This document shows, one piece after another, positions 6,130-12,519 of a stretch of 15,797 nt of DNA; positions within the stretch are counted from its first letter, which is position 1, and every line of letters starts with the position of its first letter. A model generated the notes under the pieces. That model was not told where the DNA came from and ran no database searches. It saw only the letters and a program-made list of their open reading frames with translations. This stretch comes from an uncultured Clostridia bacterium (GTDB lineage: Bacteria; Bacillota; Clostridia; Oscillospirales; Acutalibacteraceae), in the NCBI GenBank assembly GCA_937901145.1, contig CALCHE010000035.1:1-15797 (forward strand), given 5' to 3'. Both the position numbers and the translations under genes were made by a program.

Positions 6130-7833
6130 ATGAAATTACCTAATATAGATTTTACTCCCGTAAGTCATCCCTATCCCGAAACTACTATGTTCGGTGCCAT
6201 AGAGAATTCAGCCAAGAGAGTACCTCAGGCTCCTGCTTTAGACTTTATGGGAAAAATCACTACATACGCTGACCTCGTCGCAAAAATCGAAGACGCAGCG
6301 AAAGCATTCATAAATTACGGCATCAGGAAGGATGATGTGGTAACCATATGTATGCCTAATACTCCTCAGGCAATCATCTGTCTTTATGCACTTAACAGAA
6401 TCGGTGCTATCGCAAATATGGTTCATCCTCTCTCCTCACAGAAAAACATTACATTCTATCTTGACTACTCTGAAAGCAAGATGATATTAACCCTCGATCA
6501 GTTTTATGAGAAGGTTCTCAAGGCAGTGGACGAGGCTGAAAGAGATATAGTTATTCTCACAGCGAGAATTCAGAATGAGCTTCCTTTTATAAAGAGTGTA
6601 GCCTACAAATACTTAAAGAATAAAGAAAATCTCAGATTCCCCACCAGAGAAAAGGATATGGTGTGGGCCGATTTCGTAAAAACGGGCAAGGCTGTTAAGC
6701 TTCCTGCTGTGGAATTCAGCAAGGAAAAGACAGCGGTTATCCTTTATTCAGGCGGTACAAGCGGTACTCCTAAGGGAATCCAGCTTTCCGACTTCAGCTT
6801 CAATGCTCTCGGTATGCAGGTGGCTGAAATTTCGGGCTGTAATCTCGATTACGGCTGTAAGTTCCTGTCAGTTATGCCTGTTTTCCACGGCTTCGGTCTG
6901 GGTATCGGTATTCACACCGTTCTCGAAAACGGCGCACTTTCCATTCTTATTCCTCAGTTCACAAAGGAAAGCTATGCAAAGGCTGTTCTTAAAAATAAGC
7001 CCAACTTTATCGCAGGCGTTCCCACACTTTATGAGGCACTTCTTAAGGTTGACGTGTTCAAGGGTGCTGACCTTTCATTCCTTATCGGTGTATTCAGCGG
7101 CGGTGACGCACTGAGTCCTGAGCTTAAAAAGAGAGCTGATGCTTTCTTCAAAGAGCATAACGCTAACCTTCAGATCAGAGAAGGCTACGGTCTGACAGAA
7201 TGTGTTACTGCTTCCTGTGTAACTCCCGTCGACCGCTCTAAGCTCGGCAGCATCGGTGTTCCTCTCAGAGATATGCAGTATAAAATCGTAGAGGCCGGTA
7301 CATTCAATGAGCTTCCCACAGGTGAAATGGGTGAAATCATTCTCACAGGTCCTACTCTTATGCTCGGTTATATGAAGGCTGAGGAAGAGAACGCAAAGAC
7401 TATGCGTAAGGATGAAAACGGCACCACATGGCTCTTTACGGGTGATATGGGCTCAATGGACGAGGAAGGCTTCGTTTACTTCAAGCAGAGAATGAAGAGA
7501 ATGATCGTTACCAGCGGCTACAATGTTTATCCCTCGCATATCGAAAATATTCTCGACAAGCACGAGGCAGTAGACTGCTCCTGTGTTATCGGTGTAAAGG
7601 ATCCCTATAAGATGCAGAGAGTCAGAGCATACATCGCTCTGAGAAACGGCTTCGAAGCTAACGATGAAACCAAGGAAAAAATCCTCGCTTATTGTAAAGA
7701 ATATCTTGACGTATTCGAAATACCGAAGGAAATCATGTTCAAGGACGAGCTTCCTAAAACTCTCGTAGGCAAGGTAGCATACCATACTCTCGAGGAGGAA
7801 GCAGCCGCAGAAGAGGAGGTTATGGCAAAATGA
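6130..7833 (+). CDS. AMP-binding acyl-CoA/acyl-ACP synthetase-like enzyme
   Basis: This 567-residue ANL-superfamily adenylate-forming enzyme would activate a carboxylic acid with ATP to an acyl-AMP and then pass it to a thiol. The motifs are complete: P-loop YSGGTSGTPKG (206-216), GYGLTE (352-357), TGD with Asp439, the hinge region FKQRMKRMIVTSGYNVYP (451-468) and the catalytic lysine in KTLVGK (Lys548). The length is normal for the family. The substrate cannot be read from sequence; the neighbouring PlsC protein makes a fatty acid the best guess. GGAAGGA (6116-6122) lies seven bases before the ATG. The C-terminal tail is Glu/Ala rich (EEEAAAEEE), and its codons hold the AGAGGAGG ribosome binding site of the next gene. 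The stop overlaps that gene's start (ATGA, 7830-7833), indicating translational coupling. Confidence 0.9.
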   Translation: MKLPNIDFTPVSHPYPETTMFGAIENSAKRVPQAPALDFMGKITTYADLVAKIEDAAKAFINYGIRKDDVVTICMPNTPQAIICLYALNRIGAIANMVHPLSSQKNITFYLDYSESKMILTLDQFYEKVLKAVDEAERDIVILTARIQNELPFIKSVAYKYLKNKENLRFPTREKDMVWADFVKTGKAVKLPAVEFSKEKTAVILYSGGTSGTPKGIQLSDFSFNALGMQVAEISGCNLDYGCKFLSVMPVFHGFGLGIGIHTVLENGALSILIPQFTKESYAKAVLKNKPNFIAGVPTLYEALLKVDVFKGADLSFLIGVFSGGDALSPELKKRADAFFKEHNANLQIREGYGLTECVTASCVTPVDRSKLGSIGVPLRDMQYKIVEAGTFNELPTGEMGEIILTGPTLMLGYMKAEEENAKTMRKDENGTTWLFTGDMGSMDEEGFVYFKQRMKRMIVTSGYNVYPSHIENILDKHEAVDCSCVIGVKDPYKMQRVRAYIALRNGFEANDETKEKILAYCKEYLDVFEIPKEIMFKDELPKTLVGKVAYHTLEEEAAAEEEVMAK

Positions 7834-9020
7834 GTAAAAAAGTTACTAAAATAAACAGCGGTTATTATTTCAACTGCTTTGCAATGAAGACTATTATAGG
7901 TCTTCTTAAAAACAAAGTTATCAAAGAAAATAATGTTCACCTCGAATATTACAAGCCCAAGCACAAAAGCTTTCTTGTTATCGGCAATCATACTGAGGCA
8001 GCTGACCCCGGTTATCTGATGGCAGCTCTTAATAAGTACATAAGATTCATAGCAAGCGACCATACTCTCAGACTCAGTCTGGGTTGGGTTTATAAAAACA
8101 TCGGCGGTGTTATAGTAAAATACAGAGATAAGCCATCGGATGTACTGATGAATGACATCAAGGCACATCTTCAGGCCGGTGTTCCTGTAGGACTTTTCGC
8201 TGAGGGTGCTATGTCTCTTAACGGTCAGACAGGCTATTTCTCACCCAATACAGGTAAGCTCATAAAGGAATCAGGCTGTGCTCTGATTACATATAAATTT
8301 GTAGGCGGTTACCTCAGAAGTCCCCGCTGGGCAAACAAATCCAGAAAAGGCCCCATAGTAGGGCATTTCGTGGGTGAATATTCACCCGAAGAGCTTTCGA
8401 AGATGACTGTCGAGGAAATCAATGAGCTTATCCGCCGTGACATACGTGTGAATGTTTATGAGGAACAGAAAAAGAATCCTCTTTCTTATGAGGGCGAAAA
8501 TTTAGCCGAATGTGTGGAAAGAATTCTTTATATGTGTCCGAAATGCGGTCAGGTAGGAACTATTCACAGTAAGGGCGACGACCTTAAGTGTGACTGCGGT
8601 GCAGTTTACACCATGAAATCTGACGGATTTTTCCACGGTGACGATGTGGTTTACGACAATGTTTACGACTGGGATATGTGGCAGAGAAAACAGTGGAAGG
8701 AAAAGCTTCTTTCAGCTGCAGAGGGCGAACTCATTTTCTCTGAAGGCGGTCAGATAGTACGCAGAGTAAATGTGGATACTGACGAGGTTATTTCAGAAAA
8801 TGCTACGCTCAGCCTTTATAAGGACAGATTCGAAATCGCTATGGAGGACAAGACAATCGTGATGCCTGTAAATAAGGTAAAACAGTCCTCTCTTGCCTCA
8901 AAGGAAACTCTTTTCCTCGTAGATGACAGAATGTTTCTGGACATCAGAAGCCACACACCCAGAGCTTCTACCAAATATGTCGCAGCCTGGAGATACCTTA
9001 ACGGTAAGGAATACTATTAA
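7830..9020 (+). CDS. PlsC-type 1-acylglycerol-3-phosphate acyltransferase with C-terminal zinc ribbon
   Basis: The protein has 396 residues. The N-terminal half carries the glycerolipid acyltransferase motifs: NHTEAAD (53-59, the HX4D catalytic block with His54 and Asp59) and FAEGAMS (123-129, a variant of the FPEGTRS acceptor-binding motif). This activity transfers an acyl chain to a lysophospholipid or lysophosphatidate at the membrane. From about residue 236 there is CPKCG and then CDCG (Cys236, 239, 254, 256), a likely zinc ribbon, and then about 130 residues of beta-rich sequence without a known domain that I recognise. Typical PlsC proteins are about 200-260 residues, so the C-terminal half is an addition. 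AGAGGAGG (7812-7819) is ten bases before the ATG, inside the upstream gene. The 4-base overlap with the AMP-binding gene and the terminator just after the stop show a two-gene operon. Confidence 0.88.
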   Translation: MSKKVTKINSGYYFNCFAMKTIIGLLKNKVIKENNVHLEYYKPKHKSFLVIGNHTEAADPGYLMAALNKYIRFIASDHTLRLSLGWVYKNIGGVIVKYRDKPSDVLMNDIKAHLQAGVPVGLFAEGAMSLNGQTGYFSPNTGKLIKESGCALITYKFVGGYLRSPRWANKSRKGPIVGHFVGEYSPEELSKMTVEEINELIRRDIRVNVYEEQKKNPLSYEGENLAECVERILYMCPKCGQVGTIHSKGDDLKCDCGAVYTMKSDGFFHGDDVVYDNVYDWDMWQRKQWKEKLLSAAEGELIFSEGGQIVRRVNVDTDEVISENATLSLYKDRFEIAMEDKTIVMPVNKVKQSSLASKETLFLVDDRMFLDIRSHTPRASTKYVAAWRYLNGKEYY

Positions 9021-9025
9021 AATCA

Positions 9026-9059
9026 GAGTCGGGAAAACTTTCGCTTTTCCCGACTTTTT
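9026..9059 (+). terminator. Intrinsic terminator of the acyl-activation operon
   Basis: A perfect 11-bp stem, AGTCGGGAAAA (9027-9037) with TTTTCCCGACT (9045-9055), has a 7-base loop and is followed by a run of T to 9059. It starts seven bases after the PlsC-like stop codon. Confidence 0.9.
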
Positions 9060-9062
9060 ATA

Positions 9063-9091
9063 TTGACTTTAATAATAAAGGATGTTAAAAT
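9063..9091 (+). promoter_or_regulatory. Promoter of tRNA-Arg
   Basis: TTGACT (9063-9068), a 17-base spacer and TAAAAT (9086-9091), with an extended -10 TG at 9083-9084. The predicted start near 9098 would give a 5' precursor of about 40 bases before the mature tRNA. Confidence 0.65.
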
Positions 9092-9137
9092 TAAATAACT
9101 TCTTACCTGTTCACTATTACTTATTACTTTAGTATAT

Positions 9138-9212
9138 GCCTTCTTAGTTCAATGGATAGAATAAACCCCTCCTAAGGGTTAGATGTGGGTTCGATTCCCG
9201 CAGAGGGTGCCA
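9138..9212 (+). tRNA. tRNA-Arg (anticodon CCU, reads AGG)
   Basis: A full cloverleaf can be drawn by eye. The acceptor stem is GCCTTCT (9138-9144) with AGAGGGT, the D stem is GTTC/GAAT, and the anticodon stem is AACCC/GGGTT with loop CTCCTAA giving anticodon CCT. The T stem is GTGGG/CCCGC with loop TTCGATT, the discriminator base is G73, and CCA is encoded. C35 and an A in the D-loop at about position 20 fit arginine identity. The first acceptor pair is G1-U72, a wobble instead of G-C, which is slightly unusual. It stands alone with its own promoter and terminator. AGG is a minor arginine codon in many bacteria, but usage here was not counted. Confidence 0.93.
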
Positions 9213-9220
9213 ATCTCTAA

Positions 9221-9260
9221 AAGCCGAGAAGCCTTGATTTTAATAGGTTTTTCGGCTTCT
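9221..9260 (+). terminator. Probable terminator after tRNA-Arg
   Basis: A 14-bp stem with two G-U pairs, 9221-9234 with 9245-9258, encloses a 10-base AT-rich loop. The T-rich tail (CTTGTATTCC) is weak, but the hairpin begins eight bases after the tRNA CCA end, where a terminator is expected. Confidence 0.65.
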
Positions 9261-9311
9261 TGTATTCCTTTGAAACATGCTAAAAAAGTTATAAAATCGT
9301 ATACTTTTCCA

Positions 9312-9334
9312 TTATCAAAAAACTTTTTTGATAA
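9312..9334. repeat. Perfect AT-rich hairpin
   Basis: TTATCAAAAAA-C-TTTTTTGATAA is a perfect inverted repeat of 11-base arms. The half TTTTGATAA occurs again at 9360-9368, just upstream of the flavoprotein promoter. It may be a leaky terminator or an operator; neither is proven. The rest of 9261-9380 is AT-rich with nothing else recognisable. Confidence 0.4.
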
Positions 9335-9383
9335 AAATTCTAACAATGATATGAGGATATTTTGATAATGAGGTTATATTTGC

Positions 9384-9412
9384 TTGAAGATTAAAATATG
9401 TTATGATATAAT
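9384..9412 (+). promoter_or_regulatory. Promoter of the FAD-dependent dehydrogenase gene
   Basis: TTGAAG (9384-9389), a 17-base spacer and a perfect TATAAT (9407-9412), with an extended -10 TG at 9404-9405. The predicted start is near 9419. Confidence 0.7.
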
Positions 9413-9449
9413 ACAAACGAGAATATGAAAAGGATGGGTGGATGAACAA

Positions 9450-10814
9450 ATGAAATACGATGTTATTATAGTAGGAGCCGGTCCCGGAGGTATTTTTGCC
9501 GCTTATGAGCTTGTACAGCTGAATAAGGAGCTGAGTGTGGCTGTTTTCGAAGCAGGTCACGCACTTAATGAGCGTAAATGTCCCATCGACGGAGACAAGA
9601 TAAAAACCTGTATCAACTGTAAAAGCTGTTCTATTATGAGCGGTTTCGGTGGCGCAGGTGCTTTTTCCGACGGTAAATATAACATCACAAATGATTTCGG
9701 TGGCACATTATATGAATATATAGGTAAAAAACAGGCTCTGAATCTGATGAGATATGTAGATGAAATCAATCTCAAATTCGGTGGCGAAGGTACAAAGCTG
9801 TACACGACTGCCGGAACAAGGTTCAAAACCGTCTGTATACAGAATGACCTGCATCTCCTGGATGCTTCCGTGCGCCATCTCGGTACGGACATAAATTACA
9901 TCGTTCTCGAAAATATGTATGAATATCTGAAGGACAAGGTTGACTTTTACTTCGATACGCCTGTTGTTTCTGTCAGCGATGAGGGCGGATGCTATAAAAT
10001 CAGCTGTAAGGATGCGGACTACACCTGTGACAAGTGTATCGTTTCCGTCGGAAGAAGCGGAAGCAAATGGATGGAATCAGTGTGTAAGGAGCTGAACATC
10101 GAGACTAAATCAAACCGTGTCGATATCGGTGTCCGTGTGGAGCTTCCTGCTGCTGTTTTCGCACATCTTACCGATGAGCTTTATGAAAGTAAAATCGTTT
10201 ACCGTACCGAAAAGTACGGTGACAGAGTCCGCACCTTCTGTATGAATCCCAAGGGTGCGGTGGTAAATGAAAATACAAACGGTATCATAACCGTTAACGG
10301 ACACAGCTACGAGGACCCTGCAAAGCAGACAGATAACACTAACTTCGCATTATTGGTAGCTAAGCATTTTTCAGAACCCTTCAAGGATTCAAACGGTTAC
10401 GGTGAGTCCATAGCACGCCTGAGCAATATGCTCGGTGGCGGTGTTATCGTTCAGCGCTTCGGAGATCTTATCCGCGGCAGACGCTCCAATGCTAACCGCA
10501 TAGAGGAATCCTTCGTTACTCCTACACTGAATGCAACTCCCGGTGATCTTAGCCTGGTTCTTCCTAAACGTATCTTAGACGGCATCATCGAAATGATTTA
10601 TGCACTGGATAAGGTAGCACCGGGCACAGCCAACGAGGATACCCTTCTTTACGGTGTAGAGGTCAAGTTCTATAATATGGAAGTCGAAGTGGATGAGCAT
10701 CTGGAATCTGCTCACAAGGGACTTTACATTATCGGTGACGGAAGCGGTATAACACATTCACTCTCTCATGCTTCTGCCAGCGGTGTACACGTCGCACGTA
10801 ATATAGTAGGTTAA
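9450..10814 (+). CDS. COG2509-type FAD-dependent dehydrogenase
   Basis: A 454-residue flavoprotein begins MKYDVIIVGAGPGG, a Rossmann dinucleotide-binding motif (GAGPGG at 9-14) that binds FAD. Glu34 at the end of the second strand fits ribose binding. A four-cysteine cluster follows (Cys44, 54, 57, 60: CP..., then C-x2-C-x2-C), and then GFGGAGAFSDGKYN (65-78). This combination is the hallmark of the COG2509 group of uncharacterised FAD-dependent dehydrogenases. The C-terminal GLYIIGDGSGITHSLSHA is the second FAD-binding block. The substrate is not known to me. I chose the ATG at 9450 because the Rossmann strand begins right there and GGGTGG (9437-9442) gives suitable spacing. The in-frame GTG at 9438 would add MDEQ, but its AGGA is only three bases away. 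It is monocistronic, with its own promoter and a shared terminator. Confidence 0.88.
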   Translation: MKYDVIIVGAGPGGIFAAYELVQLNKELSVAVFEAGHALNERKCPIDGDKIKTCINCKSCSIMSGFGGAGAFSDGKYNITNDFGGTLYEYIGKKQALNLMRYVDEINLKFGGEGTKLYTTAGTRFKTVCIQNDLHLLDASVRHLGTDINYIVLENMYEYLKDKVDFYFDTPVVSVSDEGGCYKISCKDADYTCDKCIVSVGRSGSKWMESVCKELNIETKSNRVDIGVRVELPAAVFAHLTDELYESKIVYRTEKYGDRVRTFCMNPKGAVVNENTNGIITVNGHSYEDPAKQTDNTNFALLVAKHFSEPFKDSNGYGESIARLSNMLGGGVIVQRFGDLIRGRRSNANRIEESFVTPTLNATPGDLSLVLPKRILDGIIEMIYALDKVAPGTANEDTLLYGVEVKFYNMEVEVDEHLESAHKGLYIIGDGSGITHSLSHASASGVHVARNIVG

Positions 10815-10824
10815 ACAAGAAAAA

Positions 10825-10860
10825 GCTCCTGTCAGCGTATTGCCGACGGGAGCCATTTTT
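10825..10860. terminator. Bidirectional terminator between convergent genes
   Basis: GCTCCTGTCAGC (10825-10836) pairs with GCCGACGGGAGC (10842-10853), with one mismatch, one G-U pair and a 5-base loop. AAAAA lies to the left and, after two bases, TTTTT to the right, giving a U-tract on both strands. It serves the flavoprotein gene and the minus-strand secreted protein gene. Confidence 0.85.
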
Positions 10861-10870
10861 ATTACTGTTT

Positions 10871-11845
10871 TTATCTGTTAATGGTGAATACCACGGAAAC
10901 GGGATTATATCTTTCATTGTGATTAAGTCCGTTTTCGGGAGTGGTTGATGAGTAGAGAGACTCTTCGACAGTTACCACCATATAAACCTTTTCTGCGTTC
11001 TGTCCTTTGCCTTCAAGATATTCAGCCAGGAGTCCTTCAGCGTTGATGATGAGAAGATCGCTTTTGTTTGTGCCCTGTTCAGCTGCGAAGCTGTAGGTGG
11101 TTTCGTAGGTTTCGCTGAGGTTTTCTGCCAGCTGTGTGGTAGGATGCCAGCCTGTGCAGAAGTAAATCTTTGCACGATCGCCGTCTTTGATTTCATAGCG
11201 GGACATTCTGTTATCCTGATATATCATGAAGGAGTCGATGTAAAGAAGAACTCTCTCGTTTCCTTCGTCTGCTTCGAAGGAAGCATCTTCATAATAAATC
11301 TGACTGAGCTTCAGGTCGTAAACACCCTTTTCAGGTAAGTCGGGTTCATAGAAAAGAACGATTTCATAAATACCGAGGAACTTACCGATGAGTCTTCTTA
11401 AAGCTTCAAAGGTGGTTTTGATTACTCGGGCAACTCTCATATCATTGTCGTTTTTTTCTGCCCAGATGGCATAAAGAGTAATCATACCGTCTACATAGAT
11501 TTTGTCACCGGCATAATATCTTTTACCTGTGGTGTCCTCCCAGCAGATGAACTCATAGTCGATGGAGAGAGGAGTGTCGGTAGTGATAGCGTATGTTCCG
11601 GGATTTTCGAAGCTGATGGAAGGGGAGGGCTTGTAAACGACGCTTACACCCTGAAGAGGATCGATTTCATAAATAACACCGTAGCCCAGAGGAGTGTCTT
11701 CCTCGATATCGATGTCAAAAATACCCTCAAAGAATGTGTTTGCCAGCTCACCGATTACACCTAAAGCGCCTGCTGCACTGGCGGGAAGTGCGAAACAGGA
11801 AAAAATGCAGATTACCGATAAAAATACTGCTAAAAGTTTTTTCAT
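10871..11845 (-). CDS. Secreted protein of unknown function with InlB/Flg_new-like repeat
   Basis: The protein has 324 residues. It begins with a clear Sec signal peptide: MKKLL, a hydrophobic core (about 5-19), and an ALPASA-A cleavage context near residue 24. Residues about 53-130 look like an InlB B-repeat/Flg_new (Listeria-Bacteroides) type beta-grasp module, with GYGVIYEIDP at the start and YEFICWEDTTGKRYYAGDKI then ITLYAIWAEK at the end. That pattern is common in Firmicute surface proteins. The remaining 190 residues are acidic and beta-rich with no domain that I recognise. There is no LPXTG motif, dockerin, SLH repeat or C-terminal membrane anchor, so it is probably released or loosely held. 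AGGAGGT (11854-11860) sits eight bases before the ATG. It is a single-gene transcript, divergent from rimI. Confidence 0.8.
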   Translation of the reverse strand: MKKLLAVFLSVICIFSCFALPASAAGALGVIGELANTFFEGIFDIDIEEDTPLGYGVIYEIDPLQGVSVVYKPSPSISFENPGTYAITTDTPLSIDYEFICWEDTTGKRYYAGDKIYVDGMITLYAIWAEKNDNDMRVARVIKTTFEALRRLIGKFLGIYEIVLFYEPDLPEKGVYDLKLSQIYYEDASFEADEGNERVLLYIDSFMIYQDNRMSRYEIKDGDRAKIYFCTGWHPTTQLAENLSETYETTYSFAAEQGTNKSDLLIINAEGLLAEYLEGKGQNAEKVYMVVTVEESLYSSTTPENGLNHNERYNPVSVVFTINR

Positions 11846-11878
11846 AATTTTTTACCTCCTTTTCATAGGTACGAGGTT

Positions 11879-11884
11879 ATTATA
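11879..11884 (-). promoter_or_regulatory. Probable -10 box of the secreted protein gene
   Basis: A perfect TATAAT lies on the minus strand 34 bases upstream of the ATG at 11845. No good -35 is seen at the expected distance (ATTAAA at 11902-11907), so the promoter may be weak or need an activator. Confidence 0.4.
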
Positions 11885-11930
11885 TATCATCGGAAGTTGG
11901 TTTTAATTACAAAAAAGAAAAATAAAAGAT

Positions 11931-11984
11931 TTTATTGCCAATACTTCATTATGTAAACAAAATGGTAATAAATTGGCAATAAAT
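11931..11984. repeat. Three-copy TGGYAATAAA motif, candidate operator
   Basis: The sequence TGGCAATAAAT occurs at 11974-11984. It is directly preceded by the near copy TGGTAATAAAT (11963-11973), an 11-base period close to one helical turn. An inverted copy, TTTATTGCCAAT (11931-11942), forms a perfect 12-base inverted repeat with ATTGGCAATAAA (11972-11983). The cluster sits in the divergent region between the secreted protein gene and rimI, upstream of both -10 candidates. A DNA-binding protein acting here is a reasonable inference. Confidence 0.45.
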
Positions 11985-12018
11985 AATATTTACTTTTATA
12001 TAAAAAAACAGTATTATA

Positions 12019-12024
12019 TATAAT
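12019..12024 (+). promoter_or_regulatory. Possible -10 box of the rimI-tsaD operon
   Basis: TATAAT lies 46 bases upstream of the rimI ATG within a TATA-rich run, so its exact register is uncertain. No clear -35 is visible (TTATAT at 11996-12001 at 17-base spacing). Confidence 0.35.
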
Positions 12025-12070
12025 AGATATATATGCATTGAATTTTATAAAAAACGGAAAGTGGAAACAG

Positions 12071-12514
12071 ATGAAATTATCAGCACATATTATGACGGAA
12101 GAGGATATACCCTTTATTGCCGCACTGGAAAGAGAATGTTTTTCGTTGCCCTGGACAGAAAAGGGACTTTCCGAAGAGCTGTCCAATGAAAATGCAGTTT
12201 TCTTTACTGCGAAAAAAAACGGAAAGACAGTCGGATATATGGGAATGCACTGTGTACTGGATGAATGCTATATAGCTAATGTGGCTGTAAGCACCGCTGA
12301 AAGAAGACAGGGCATCGGCAGATTTTTACTGAAGTATGCCGAGGAAAAAGCTGTGGAAAAAAACTGCTCTTTCATAAGTCTGGAGGTAAGAGTCAGTAAC
12401 GAAGGTGCCATCGCTCTTTATGAAAGCGAGGGCTACGAAAGAATGGGGGAAAGAAAAAATTTCTATTCCTCACCTACGGAAAATGCGCTGATAATGACTA
12501 AATATTTAAGGTGA
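12071..12514 (+). CDS. rimI: Ribosomal-protein-alanine N-acetyltransferase RimI
   Basis: A 147-residue GNAT-family acetyltransferase. The acetyl-CoA pyrophosphate-binding motif is RRQGIG (78-83), in the context VAVSTAERRQGIGRFLL. It is followed by LEVRVSNEGAIALYESEGY (104-122), the classic RimI ending. RimI transfers acetyl from acetyl-CoA to the N-terminal alanine of ribosomal protein S18 in E. coli; in other bacteria it may act on more proteins. I took the ATG at 12071, which gives the normal family length with GTGGA five bases upstream. A TTG at 12038 would only add a non-conserved extension. The gene is followed by tsaD, a very common pairing. tsaE and tsaB, which often precede it, are absent; a divergent gene lies upstream instead. 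Confidence 0.9.
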   Translation: MKLSAHIMTEEDIPFIAALERECFSLPWTEKGLSEELSNENAVFFTAKKNGKTVGYMGMHCVLDECYIANVAVSTAERRQGIGRFLLKYAEEKAVEKNCSFISLEVRVSNEGAIALYESEGYERMGERKNFYSSPTENALIMTKYLR

Positions 12515-12519
12515 TAGAG

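Noticed and set aside
7689..8168. A 159-codon minus-strand open frame across the AMP-binding/PlsC junction
   Set aside because: It runs antisense to two well-supported coupled genes and has no family motifs or start signal.
9183..9365. A 60-codon plus-strand frame starting inside the tRNA
   Set aside because: It begins within the tRNA-Arg sequence and runs through the terminator hairpin; it has no ribosome binding site.
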